This document shows positions 29,902 through 41,836 of a stretch of 64,000 nucleotides of DNA, piece by piece. Location: assembly GCA_038502055.1 (NCBI GenBank), contig JAXRKN010000036.1:1612001-1676000 (forward strand). Reading direction: 5' to 3'. Numbering within the stretch: the first letter of the stretch is position 1; every line of letters begins with the position of its first letter. The stretch is from Tanytarsus gracilentus (taxonomy: Eukaryota > Arthropoda > Insecta > Diptera > Chironomidae). The notes under the pieces were generated by a model. That model was not told the origin of the DNA. It saw only the letters and a program-made list of their open reading frames with translations, and did no database searches. Both the position numbers and the translations under genes were made by a program.

Positions 29902-31579
29902 TTTGTTAATGTGTGTGCGCAAATTTTTTGCATACTGTCGAGTGAATATACAATGCTGTATTTCGTTTTCCTATTTAAATCGTGAGGATGAACGATATGA
30001 TTCACACATGTCAACTAGACGCGAAACAAATATCATTCAAAAACATAAGCCAAAAAAAGTAGTGCGAAAATTATTTACTGACGAAATAATAATAAAAATG
30101 GAAAAATTTAATGGTGAAAAAGAAGAAGGATACAATGTGACAGATGTTGAAAAAGAAGAAATAAAAATTTGTGTAGCAGCAGAAGCAGCGGTTGCACGAG
30201 CTGACGATGATGCTATTTTATCTCAACAACATGGTGTCGCTAAAGTTTGTGCAGATAAAATTGCCATCGCTGAGGATGAAGAGAAAGAGGTGAGTGTGGT
30301 TGTTAATATTGTAAACAATGAGAGGACACCTAGATCATCATCATCATCATCATCTGTGGCACATGAACAGCAGTTTGAAGTAATTGTCAACGAATTAAAA
30401 AATGATGACGAAGGCGTGGACGTGGACAATGATGATGATGAGAACAATAACAATGATGAAAATGTGGATGACGGAGATGAGAAAAAATCTACGGAACAAT
30501 ATGCACAGCAAGTGGACTATGACAACATGAGCGATTTTGATAATGTTTCAATTATTGAAGGTGGTGATATGGACGAAAACTATTGCGAAGATCATGATAC
30601 TTCGAATGAACTTGATCGAAGATATTTGTCACTTCCGATGAACTGCACAAATTTTAAAAGCCTGATAAAAACACATCAACTTGGTTCAGGTGATGCAAAC
30701 GATCCTTTCCGACTGGTCGATGAAATAAGTTTCAAATATGATCAACCCTCACTTCTCGTTTATGGAATGGGAATGTTTTATCGAGTCATCAAGAGCATTT
30801 ATCAGTTTCCTGTACTAGAGGTTTGGCTTGAAAATAAAAATTCACGCAATCGACCAATTTCAATTCGCTACTCAAAGCTCAACTTACTTCATGACTTTAC
30901 AATTAACTTTAATGAGGTTGCCAAACTTTATTTGACACAAATAGAGTTTGGAGATGAAATATTCATTCGCAAATCACACGATGCAAATTTAGTTCCATTG
31001 GACGATTATTACGACGAAGCAATTTACAAATCCAATTCGTTACAAATTACTGCATTCCCCTTGGAATCGCTCTGCTTCCAGCTCTATACTCCCCAAATTT
31101 GCTCAACACAATCTACATCATCATCAACAGCAAGCGCAGTTCATCAATTGAACAGCACAAAACCTCTCATTATCGAGACTCGTAAATCTTGCGACGGGAA
31201 TATTATCGTGTCACTCTTTCATCGCTGCTTTAATCGTCGCGAACCAAATGTTGTCGGACATCATTGCCTGCGATTGACTGATAAAAATGTCGATAAATTC
31301 GATTCGGTAACTTACACTGTGTCGTTACGTAGCAAATTTAATAATAATCCTCCCTTGGATTATGATATCATAATTGATAATTTGAGAAAAAAACCGTACC
31401 AGCATTTTTTCGAAATACCATTCGTACAATTTTTCGCTTGCGATATGATATTTTTAACTCGCAAGTATTTTCAATGCGAACAAAAATCTACTTCAAAAAA
31501 GATTGTTCAAGTTGAAAATAATAATAATTTGGACGAATCAATGTTGAAAATTGTTAAGCGGCAAAAATCTGAAATTTAA
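29861..31579 (+). CDS. Polinton protein of unknown function, about 572 aa
   Basis: The frame is open from well before 29861; candidate ATGs are 29861, 29909 and 30008, and I list the first, which overlaps the previous gene by 41 bp. Residues about 60-230 are low-complexity: acidic runs, a Ser run from an ATC microsatellite, Asp/Asn repeats. The C-terminal 330 residues look folded and beta-rich (LLVYGMGMFYRVIK, IEFGDEIFIRK, and a late block KKPYQHFFEIPFVQFFACDM). No family recognised. A capsid-associated jelly-roll protein is conceivable given that a penton gene is otherwise not firmly assigned, but the sequence does not prove it. Confidence 0.62.
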   Translation: MTRRKIEERKRRNNLLMCVRKFFAYCRVNIQCCISFSYLNREDERYDSHMSTRRETNIIQKHKPKKVVRKLFTDEIIIKMEKFNGEKEEGYNVTDVEKEEIKICVAAEAAVARADDDAILSQQHGVAKVCADKIAIAEDEEKEVSVVVNIVNNERTPRSSSSSSSVAHEQQFEVIVNELKNDDEGVDVDNDDDENNNNDENVDDGDEKKSTEQYAQQVDYDNMSDFDNVSIIEGGDMDENYCEDHDTSNELDRRYLSLPMNCTNFKSLIKTHQLGSGDANDPFRLVDEISFKYDQPSLLVYGMGMFYRVIKSIYQFPVLEVWLENKNSRNRPISIRYSKLNLLHDFTINFNEVAKLYLTQIEFGDEIFIRKSHDANLVPLDDYYDEAIYKSNSLQITAFPLESLCFQLYTPQICSTQSTSSSTASAVHQLNSTKPLIIETRKSCDGNIIVSLFHRCFNRREPNVVGHHCLRLTDKNVDKFDSVTYTVSLRSKFNNNPPLDYDIIIDNLRKKPYQHFFEIPFVQFFACDMIFLTRKYFQCEQKSTSKKIVQVENNNNLDESMLKIVKRQKSEI

Positions 31580-32218
31580 AAAATTTTATTCATTTATATT
31601 TAGTTGTGTGAAAAGGAAAAATTTAAAAAATCAAACAAAAAAAATTTAAAATTAAGATAAATTTAAGATTTAAAAAATTGTAAAATATATGACCAAAAAT
31701 GGTGAACAACAGATTGAATTTTATAAAAATTTCTATTGCACTTTTTTTGGTCATTTAATTTCACATTTTAATCAACTGAAAAACTTATATTTTTAATTTT
31801 TCACCTAAAATTACCTTTAAATTTTTATTTTTTCTTTCACCTAAATTTTTTAATTTTAAAATTGTAAATTGAAGCAAAATAAGAGAGGAAAAAATACGAC
31901 TTTGCATACCATGAATGCCTATGAAAATTATTCAGATTTAAAATCATTAATATTGTATCGTGGTCGTGTACAGTTAGAGAAGAAGTTGTCAACAATTTAT
32001 TAATGATGATAATCTTTATTTAATATTTTTAAGCAATAGAAATTTAATATTTGTTGTAAATTTTTTTAGCGTAATAAAGGGAAGTGGAATTCACAAAAAC
32101 ACACACACACACACACGAGAAAAAATGGGGTTAAAAATTTAATCATTATTATTTCAGGATGCATCAGCAGTATTTTGAGTCGTGCGAGTTCGTAAAATTT
32201 TCGTTGTTTCAAACATAA
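31580..32218. other. Non-coding spacer with CA microsatellite
   Basis: These 639 bp hold no supported frame. A CA run at about 32097-32116 and AT-rich sequence lie before the polymerase gene. No clear TATA box at a useful distance. Confidence 0.5.
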
Positions 32219-35200
32219 ATGTATAAAATTATGAGCTGTGTGAAAAAATTTCTCATTACTGTCGCGATGCCTCGTCTCTTCACATGCGTACACTGTCAAC
32301 AAAAATTTAATAAACCTCTTCAAGTTCATCAACATGTTGCAAACGCGCATCCAAACGAGATAATTAAGTGTACGCATTGCAATGGAAATTTTTTGACAAT
32401 AAAAAGTTTACGTGAACATATAAAAAGAGTGACATGTGACCACTGCAAAAAGATTTGTGAAGATTCAAGATTGAAAAAAATTTGTGTAGAGCAATGTCAA
32501 AACGCACAGTATTATATGATTTGTCGAGAGTGTGGAATAAAATATCGAAAATCGGATGAAGTTAAACATTTCAGAACACGTGAACATGCAATTAATAAGA
32601 TTGAGTTTGCTGAAAAAATTTTACTTGTGCAAAAATCATTAAATGAGAGCGTAAAATCCTTCTCATATGAAGATAATGAAAATAATGAATTAAATATCAG
32701 AGACTATGTGGAACAGGCAAAAAAATATTTAAAATTACTCTTCATTACTCAAGTTAATGAAATGAAATCAATTAAGATTCAATTAAGTGTAATTTCAATA
32801 TTTACTAAACCTTATGAAAACAACTTGACAGAAGAGGTATTGGCAGATTGTCTTAGATATTTTACAACTTCGTTCCATCCAATTTTTCCTTATGATGTTC
32901 AAGATGAGGACATTTTGGAAGAGATTTTTTCAACATTAATTGATGAATTAGAGAATGAATTTGAACTGTATGAGGGAGTTGGCTCGGGATGGTCAATAAA
33001 TCAATTTATTTCGATTACAATTACCATTGTGAAATTTGAAACTTTTGGAAGAGGATACATAAGTGCTGGACCGATAGAAAAAAGTAGATATATTTTGAAT
33101 ATAAAAAATCGTGACAATAAATGTTTATTATACTCTGTTTGCGCCTATTTTTTTGCAAAGAATTTTGATAAAAAAGTGGAGAAAGTTAGAGCTGAAAATT
33201 ATATTCAATTTTTTCCTCAATTTGTACATAACAGTCTAGTTTGGCCACTTGCACTAAACAAAATTAAAAATTTTGAAGCATTAAACATGAGACCATTGCT
33301 CAAACAATTTGCCATAAATATCTACCGTCAAAATCCTGAAGATAAATACTTTGAAGTTTTAAGAATTTCCCCATATGTTGACACTGCAAAAAATATAATT
33401 GATATTCTCCTCATTGAAGAAAACGATCAACACCATTACGCACTCATACTAAACTTAAAAGAACTTGTTCTCAAAGGAAAATCATTGCATAATGGCAATG
33501 ATTCCTTTTTGTGTCGCAAATGTTTATGCACATTTCGTTCAGAGGAGAAATATAAACTTCATGTTTTTATTAAATGCACAAATTTTACAAAAAAATTTCC
33601 AACTGAAAAAAATTTTAAGGAATTTGATCGATATTCGACGGTTGCTCGACAACACTGCGTATTTTATAGTGATATTGAGTGTATACTCGTACCTGAACCT
33701 ATCCCTCAATCATCGACAACTTCACGACAAAAACTTTTACATCGACATCATGCGTGTATGATTGGATATAAAATGGCCACGACTCTTGGACCAAATGGAA
33801 ATGTAAAAATATTTACTGGCGTGGATTGTATGAAGCAATACTTTGAGAGTTTATTTCAAGATATTGAGGAGTATTATAAAAAATATATTCTTGTAAATCC
33901 TGCACCCATTGAATCGCCTATTCCAGCAAATGTATTGCAAATTATCAATCAAAAAGAAAATTGTATCATATGTGATCGAAAATTTCACAAAGGTAATAAT
34001 TTATTTTTAAAATGATGCAATATATTTTTCATTAATTTCTTTTTTAGATGATGTGGACATTTGCGTTGATCATAATCATGTTTTAACTACGCCAGAATTG
34101 ATTTCAAATAATCGCTGTTACCCGCCAAATATATTAGGAACAACAATTAGAGGACGGGCTCACTCAAAATGTAACCTAAACTTTCGAGATAATTTTAATG
34201 TTTATGTATTTCATCATAACGGACAGAGATATGATAATCATTTAATCATCGAGTACCTTTCCGAAAATGAACTTGGTGAAATATTTTTAATTCCAAAAAC
34301 AAGTAACAAATTCTTATCAATTATGCTTAAAACACAGATTTCAAATGAAAATTTCACAATTCATTTCCTGGATAGCTACAATCATTTAAATGGAAGTCTC
34401 TCTGCAATCTCTGAAACAGTCGAGTTAAAAGAGACTAAAAATTTTTTTTACAAATCTTTGGGTGAACACATTGACGAGAGAAGAGTTTGTAAGCTCAACT
34501 TTTGGTACGAAAAATTAACATCTTTTGCTTGTTTAGATAACACTAAATTTCCCGAAATTGATGCGTTTAAATCATGCTTAAAATCAGATATTGATCTTGA
34601 AGACTATAAATTTTGTCAATGGCTTTTTATAAAATTAAAGTGTAAAACATGGGGAGAATATTTAATGTTTTACTTAAATATAGACATTCTATTACTTTAT
34701 GAGACATTTGAAAGCTTGAGAGATGAATCCATAAAAAATTATAAAATTGATTGTGCTCCCTACGTCTCCGGACCAAGCTTTTCGTTAAATTGTTTTCTAA
34801 AATGTTTTGGCGGTCGTCTGGGATTAGTTACTGATCCAACAATCTATGAATTAATATCAAACTCGATTCGAGGTGGAATTGTGTATTCGACAAAATACAA
34901 TTGTCGAGCAAATAATAAATTTACAAAAAATTACGATGAAACGAAAGAAACAACATTTTTACTATTTTTAGATATTTGTTCCCTATACTCATACACAATG
35001 ACAAATTTTCCATTTCCTTTGGATAACTATAAAATGATCAATGATAAAATTTCACTGAATTATTTTCAAAATAATATTCTGAATCTAAGTGAAAAACAAA
35101 ATACAGGATACTTTTTTTTGGTTGATTTAGAAATTCCGGAAAATGTTCACAAGCTTTTAAATGATTTTCATTGTGCACCGACTAATGTTGAAATGAAAGA

Positions 35201-36308
35201 TAGCAAGGTGAGAAAGCTGGTTGTTACACTATATCCAAAGAAGTTATATTTTACACACTACATCCATCTAAAAAAATGTATAGAAATAGGCATGATTATA
35301 TCGAAAATGCATTTAGCAGTTTCATTCAAACAAGGATTTCATTTGAAAAACTATATAACAAAGAATAATGACATGAGGAAAATGCCAGGATTGAGTGAAT
35401 TTGCGAGGAATCGATTTAAATTAATTAATAATTCTTTATATGGAACCTTTCTTACTAATCCACGAAACTTTAGAAATTATAAACTCATAAAAAATTTTCG
35501 ATATTCAGTAAAACGCCAAGGTGGAAATCATTTTTTCCAGCTACCAACCTTAAAAAATGTTCATATTTTTAATAGGAAACTTGTTGGCATAGAGTTTCAT
35601 AAAATGTCCATAAATTGTTCGCAATTAATTGCAATGGGTAAAACTTGTTTGGACCTGTCAAAGGTTGTGGTAATGCAAAAGCTTTTACAAATGCGAACCA
35701 TATTTCACAATCAAATTGAATATATAGGGGGTGATACAGATTCAATTATAATCCTAACTCGAAACATTGAAAATCCATATGAGATTATTGCTCAAAATTC
35801 ACACCTTTTTGATACAACAACATTCTCGAAAAATCCTATGTGGGGCATTACACCTAAAAATTACAAAATTCCTGGTTTACTCACTTGCGAAATTGATGGG
35901 AGAATTTTTGCGGAATATATTTATAAATCACCAAAATGTTACTTGTGTCTCACATATAATAATAAAGAATCAGAAGATTTTATAAAAAGTGCGTGCAAAG
36001 GTATCTCTAGACATTTAATTAAAACCTTTACAATTGAACATTTTAAAAGTATTAACCCGATTTATTGTAAAATGTACAATATTATTGCACGTGGTTTTAA
36101 ACTTTATACAGTAGAGCAAGAGAAAATTGCACTTACTAAAAAATGTAACAAGAGATATTTTACCTCAGATGAAACATCCTTTTCATGGGGAAATTATTTA
36201 ATTAAAAACATTTCACCGCCCTTTGAAGCAGAAATTTCATGTTATGAAACTTTTCTCAGAAAAATTAATGAATCAGATAAATCAATAAGAATTAAATATT
36301 ATGATTAA
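32219..36308 (+). CDS. POLB: Protein-primed DNA polymerase B (Polinton pPolB)
   Basis: Exons 32219-33992 and 34048-36308 flank a 55-nt intron and give 1344 residues; an internal ATG at 32267 (16 codons later) is an equally good start, directly before C2H2-type zinc fingers (CVHCQQKF, CTHCNGNF, CRECGIKY). A region with the NRDNKCLLYSV block follows, common in arthropod Polinton polymerases. Then come the 3'-5' exonuclease motif (FYSDIE, about residue 485), a CIICDRKFH knuckle with a downstream DHNH and RGRAHSKCN segment resembling an HNH-type zinc module, and polymerase motifs A (DICSLYS, about 900), B (KLINNSLYG, about 1050) and C (GGDTDS, about 1150). All catalytic motifs appear intact. It replicates the element using a terminal protein primer. 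Intron retention would truncate it before the polymerase domain. Confidence 0.92.
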
Positions 36309-36361
36309 TTATTAATTTTATTTGTAATAAAAATTTTTTAACAATTAATTTAAAAATATTA

Positions 36362-37375
36362 TTATTTCTTCTTTTTTTCCGGTCGTCCTTTGCCGATCTC
36401 ACTACAATTCACCCAACTATCATGTTCATTGGAAAATCCTAACCAACGAACTTGACATTTGTTTCCTCTCCGAGCTATAACTTTCTCAATAAGCCAAATG
36501 TCTGGATATCGAGTTTTTAACAATTCTTGTTCATAAAATGTACGATCAAGTTTGTCTCCTTTCCAGTTTTGCAGCAAATATACATGAGGAATTTTAAAAT
36601 TTATACCAATAATTTTATAAATTTCAGGAGAGAAATAAGGCTTGAAAGCTCTTCTAAAAATAGTGGGTGGATTTGAAATTCTCACATAATCGTTTAGTTT
36701 AAATCGAGTGTTTTTATCTATCTGTCGTGGTGTTGAATAAATTTTTTTTAACATTTCTTCATCTTTTTTTGTAAGACGATTTGGAATGATTTTCAAACGC
36801 GAATGAGGTGTTGAGTTTATTTTGTTAACTACACGTGACAAAAGCGGTACCCAATTTAATGTACCTTCGAACTCCATTGTTTTATAAAGTGATACTTTTA
36901 AAGTCCTTATCATACGCTCGCAATGTGCTGTTTTTATCTTTGTTCTCGTAGAGTAATGTTTAATTTCATTTTTTTGAAGCAATTCCTTAAAATTTAAATT
37001 ATAAAATTCTCGACCCTGGTCTGTCCAAAAATGTTTGAAACTAATTTTACACTCATTTAAAATCGATTTTACTGCTGCTGCAACCTCACTTCCAGATTTA
37101 GATTTTAATGGTCTTGCGTAACACATTTTCGTGAAAGGATTTACTGCAACCAATATTTGTGTGTATCCTTTTGCCTCTTTCTTTAGTTTACTCATATCAG
37201 CTAAATCTAATTCTAATAGATCATCTTTTCCTTTTATTTCAACACGACGACGTTGAAAATTTATTCGAACTGGCTTATAAAGCTCTTTAATTAACTGGTC
37301 ACGTTCATCTTCTGCATTTCGTTGGTTTTTCTTAATCTCAGGAATATCCTGAATTTTTAAAATTTTCCGAACCAT
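36362..37375 (-). CDS. INT: Retrovirus-type (RVE) integrase with chromodomain
   Basis: A 337-residue single-exon protein. The DDE core is visible: Asp57 in LDLADMSKL, Asp119 in WTDQGREF and Glu153 in CERMIRTLK, with 33 residues between the last two. The C-terminal part holds a chromodomain-like segment (WLIEKVIARRGNKCQVRWLG), the standard Polinton arrangement, probably directing integration to modified histones. There is no N-terminal HHCC zinc finger in the listed frame. The gene is convergent with the polymerase (53 bp apart) and lies nearest the right terminal repeat. It performs insertion with a 6-bp target duplication in known members. Confidence 0.92.
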   Translation of the reverse strand: MVRKILKIQDIPEIKKNQRNAEDERDQLIKELYKPVRINFQRRRVEIKGKDDLLELDLADMSKLKKEAKGYTQILVAVNPFTKMCYARPLKSKSGSEVAAAVKSILNECKISFKHFWTDQGREFYNLNFKELLQKNEIKHYSTRTKIKTAHCERMIRTLKVSLYKTMEFEGTLNWVPLLSRVVNKINSTPHSRLKIIPNRLTKKDEEMLKKIYSTPRQIDKNTRFKLNDYVRISNPPTIFRRAFKPYFSPEIYKIIGINFKIPHVYLLQNWKGDKLDRTFYEQELLKTRYPDIWLIEKVIARRGNKCQVRWLGFSNEHDSWVNCSEIGKGRPEKKKK

Positions 37376-37740
37376 TTTCTTCTTTTTTACTAACTTCCTT
37401 CTTTCTCAATTACTCAACTATAACTATATTAAATTCAAATCCTGATAATTGTTAAATAGAAAAAAATGTAAACAAAGAAGAATCCTTAAAATAACAGGCG
37501 AACATCTTTAACAACAGCATAATTTTTTTGAGGGCGACAAATAATTTTGAGATGCTCGAATAGAAGAAGAAAAAAACTTAATGATTCTCCCGAAGATGAA
37601 AACGAAGGGGTAAAACCGAACTAAGCTATTTTGACAGTTATTTTCACAGGCTCGCATAAATTTAGACATGCAAATTTATTTGGAAAAATTAAATTTTCTT
37701 TATAAAAATCTTAATTTGTAGAACATGTGTATATCATTAG
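37376..37740. other. Non-coding region inside the right terminal repeat
   Basis: These 365 bp contain the integrase promoter and leader. No frame or clear TATA element is recognised. Confidence 0.5.
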
Positions 37741-38096
37741 ATTTTTCACGAGATTAGCATCTGGAAAATTTACTAGCTTTTTAACAGGATTGCATATTTT
37801 ATAGCATACGCAAATATTTTTCATATAATAAAAAATTTAAATTTTTAATAAATTGACCTAAATAAATTTATCATCAAAATATTATTTTCATAAAATTATA
37901 TTAAATAATTAACAGAAATAAAATTATAATAATAAATTTACGGAAATAAAATTATTTTAATAAAAATATGGTTATAAAAATATCAAAGCGTGAATATCAT
38001 TGTACAATTTCCGCTGTAACTAGCTCTTGATAAGTTTACCAAGTAAATTTACCAGCTTTCATAATTTCATACAAAACCGTCCCATAATATACTACT
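37741..38096 (-). repeat. Polinton right terminal inverted repeat
   Basis: Inverse complement of 16477-16833 with few differences; the outer 240 bp look identical. It ends in ACTACT at 38096, directly followed by sequence matching copy 1 from 10432. Confidence 0.93.
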
Positions 38097-38852
38097 TATT
38101 TTAATTTGCAGAATTAATTAATTCTAATTTTAAAAATTTATTGGCGATTGTCAGAAACCTTCTTTTAATCACATCCTTAAGTCTTTTTTTTTTTTAAAAA
38201 AATATTTAATTACAGTTAAAGTTATGAAAATATTATGAACAAAGGAGAGTTTCAAAATAGACATGTGGTGATGGATAAAAAAAATTAGAACGAGAAATTT
38301 CTTATTCATCGCTTGATTTTCTTTAATTGATATTAAAAATAATTAACTTCACCTAAAGAATGCCTAAATTTTTTTATTTCAATTTTCAAAGTTTTTTTAA
38401 GAGTCAGTAATAGTGTAAACAAAAAACTTTGAAAATATAAATAAAAAAATTAACACATTCTTAAGATGACATTAACTTTAATATTAATTGGATAAAAATG
38501 AATTGGAAAAGTATTTTTAAGAATTTTTAACTTCAATATTTATAGGGAAAATCAAGCGCTGAATAAAAAGTTACTAACTCTTAAAATTTTTAAATCATGT
38601 GCATTTAATTTTTTTGCCATTTTGCATTGTAGTTTTTGCATAAATGAATTATTATTTTGTGATATTATTGATTTGAAGTCTTAAAATGAAAAAAAAATCA
38701 TATTTAATCTTTAACTTTAAATTTTTTAAGATTTTTGGGTTAAAAACGGTCTTTAGTTCGTCCCCGTCCCCGTCCCCGGGGATCCCCGGGGAAGAGCGTT
38801 TTCATCCCCGGGGTCCCCGAAATCCCATTCCCCGGGGAATCGAGGATCTCTA
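38097..38852. mobile_element. hAT-like element, 5'-truncated copy
   Basis: Corresponds to 10432-11130 of the complete element. The left GC-rich end is missing because the Polinton junction lies inside it. The right end (GAGGATCTCTA, one base different from copy 1) and the flanking GTCGATTA at 38853-38860 are present. Confidence 0.85.
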
Positions 38853-38860
38853 GTCGATTA

Positions 38861-41836
38861 GCACGAAAAATGATTTTGTTAAGAGGAAACTCATTAGAGC
38901 AGACATGTCTATCAATATTATGCTCAGGTGAAAAGACATTAATCATTTGTGATTACTCACATTTTTCTCCTATACTTTATCCCTTCAAGCGATCGAATCG
39001 ATATTACAAAATTTTGCGTGTAACGAATTTTTCACTTCCACACTTTTTTATTCTTTTTAATTAATCAATGAAAATTTTATACGGACACAGTTGGTATTGG
39101 CATGAATATTAAACAATTCGTTTTCACTTGAAATTGCCAAAAAAAAATAACTTTTTTCTCGATTAACAATTTAAACTTTTTTTACGGCCCGATGAATCAA
39201 AAGTTATTAGAGAGAAAAAAATTATTCACGAACAAACGATGTTGACGCTTTGATGCACGAAAGAACTCTGAAATGGGGATTTTTTAGTCTGTACGTTTTT
39301 CAAGCGCATATTGTTGTAGAGAGAAACATGAAAGAGAGAAAAACACCAAACAACATGTAGTCGAAAAAAAAGAAGTGAACAGATGATGTGTATGTGTGAC
39401 GGCTATGACGAATTGTAGATTTTTAGGAATATCGTAGAATGGAGGAATTTAGAATTGATCTTATTAGATGACTCTCAATCTTTAACGCACATGTTTCGGC
39501 TGAAAGAGAGTGAGCTTACGAAATATTTGCGCTATCGCAAGCTTCCTCACTTAATTTCAATTGAAAAATTACTTCGGCGAAAAGATCTATGTATCATCAA
39601 GTACGGGCTGCTGCTCACACTCTCCGTAATATGATACAGCGTGCATTTTGGATGAAACACACAATAAACAGCTTGGAAAAATAATTAATTGAATCGGCAC
39701 AACAGGAAGTAGCTATCTATAGATTTTTATTGGAGTCTCTTTCTCGCTCTTTACGGGTTGAAATTAATCGCTTCAAATTTCATTTAAATTTCTTTGTAAA
39801 TTTCAAAAACACGGCATTGGTTGATAGTTTTGAAAATTGTTTCTCACACAATTTATTTTTTAAATTCACCAACCCTTGGAACTTTAAAAAAAATTAAATT
39901 TTAATGCACTCTTTAAGATATGATCGATTCATGTTGTGAGTTCTTTTTCGATTTCTCTCGTATTCAAAAATGAAATTTTGTAGGTCGATCATCTATCGAT
40001 CTATGCTGCTGTGAATTATGACGATACTCCAAAATGATGATGATTATATATTAGTGAGATGAGTTAATGGAAATTGAGAGCTTCGCATTGTTAGTTTTTG
40101 GATAATTAGATAATTTTTTTGGTGAGAGCTAATTCTCCTTCTTGGCTCAGCTCTTGTGAGAAAATGCCGAAAAGGTAAGAAAAAGAAGTGAAAAAAATCA
40201 ATGCCCGGCGACCACTTAAGTTATAAGCATTTGATGACCGCAATGGAAACTTATTATTCCATCGTCGTCGACGTCATTAGGAGAGAATTTATACAGGCAG
40301 GCCAGAGAGGCAAATGCATTCGAAATGAACGAGAGGCGCAGCTAGATTTAAATTTAAGGTTGTTGTAGTCGCTTAATGACATAGACAAGGGATGATCGAT
40401 GGACATAGAAATACATATGGAAAAGGTTCGAGAAACAAAAAAAAATATCAGTCGGATGATAATAAATGCCTTTTCCTTTCCTTAAGGTCTCTAAAATATC
40501 TTTTTCGATCTCGAGAGATGTGTTTATGTGTGTATTTCCAACATCTGTTTTTCCTCTCTCATTTTACAACCATACATTTCACTATGCGTGCTTATTATTA
40601 TGCTGCCTTTTTGTTTTTTAGATCACGCACAAACTTTTTTTTGGGAACACGGCAATAAAAAATCGATTGAAAAGGGTCAATAAGAAGAGAAATGAGAACT
40701 CACCCATAAGGGACCATTATTATGTTAATTTCGAGGATTTTTTTGGTATATACATAAAGCTGTATAAATTTGCAATTTATTTGGTTAGTTGAGAGAGCAC
40801 AGTTTCATAATTTTTCGACATTAATCGATCCTGAGCATTTTTTCACTTCATTTAATTTTTGAGGGATGCAAAATTATTTTTTTAACATAATTTCATTAAT
40901 TTTGATCTTCTTTTCTCGAGTTTAATGCCAAAAAGAAATTTTAAAACAATTTCTAGATCAATTAAATTTATCCGAACGCGTTATTGATCCGAACTTGCAC
41001 AACATAAAGTTTTTATATTCCTCTGCGCTGTGAACGTTATGTTGTTATATGAAAAAATACGCTGGCATATGAAGAAAGTAGTTTTTCTTTTGAAATATTA
41101 TTCTACGTTTTTTGCTGAATTTTGTGCACATGTAGTAATAAAAAGATTATGAAACAATTTTGTTAAACATTTGATAAAATGAAATTGAAATTAATGTTTG
41201 AGAATTTTCAAAGAAAGGTTCGAATCCTAAAATATATAAAAAATACTAATGCATACATTAAAGAATTTTTTTTAATGAAAAATTTAATTTTGACAAAAAT
41301 TTTAAATTTCAATCTAAATTTTTTAACCGTCCATTCGATTTGACAGAACGTGATTTTTATTCATTCACACAAAAAATTGTTAAAAGTCATTCGAAGCACG
41401 TTTTCTTATTCTTCTCACTTCCTTCCTTCCGTCTTTCCGGTCGTTCATCTGTGCACCTTTTGTATTTATTTATTGCTTTATCCTTCTCCTTTAACTAAGT
41501 CCAATGACGAATTGAGACCGTATATAGCAGAGAGAAACAGGTACAGAGAGAAGGTATAAACAAATAATAACACATTTTTTCGGGATAGTTGTATAAAAGA
41601 TCCTCTCTATGGACATTCCATACTGTGCATAATACCTTACTGCTGGGGCTATATAATAAATTAAGATTTAATTGCATGGGAAAAATATCTTTTGCATCCA
41701 GCAGGAAGGAAGAAAGATTAAAGGTGCTAGTTACTGATTTGTTCAACTAATTTACAAATTCATTTTTTAAAACGATTTTTATTTCATTGTAAAAACTCTT
41801 TTATACAATTTTAATTCAGTACCAAATTAAATATTT
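38861..41836. other. Non-coding region downstream of RRN3, copy 2
   Basis: Same content as 11139-14114, with few changes. No gene supported. Confidence 0.5.

Larger units (their letters stand above)
16477..38096. mobile_element. Polinton/Maverick (adintovirus-like) element, 21.6 kb, apparently complete
   Basis: Inverted terminal repeats begin AGTAGTATATTATGGGACGG and enclose a gene set diagnostic of Polintons: protein-primed DNA polymerase B, RVE integrase with chromodomain, adenovirus-type protease, packaging ATPase, double-jelly-roll capsid protein and small basic virion proteins. These elements lie between transposons and viruses: they integrate by the integrase and are thought able to form virions. 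All core frames are open once short introns are removed and the two ends are nearly identical, which argues for a recent arrival. The expected 6-bp target duplication is absent: the 6 bp outside are AATAAT on the left and TATTTT on the right (see findings). Confidence 0.93.

Noticed and set aside
36362..37375. Integrase as part of an LTR retrotransposon
   Set aside because: It lies within Polinton inverted repeats next to a protein-primed polymerase; no gag, reverse transcriptase or RNase H is present.
17100..38000. CRISPR arrays, bacterial operon or ribosome-binding signals
   Set aside because: Sequence is eukaryotic with spliceosomal introns and TATA boxes; no regularly spaced identical repeats.
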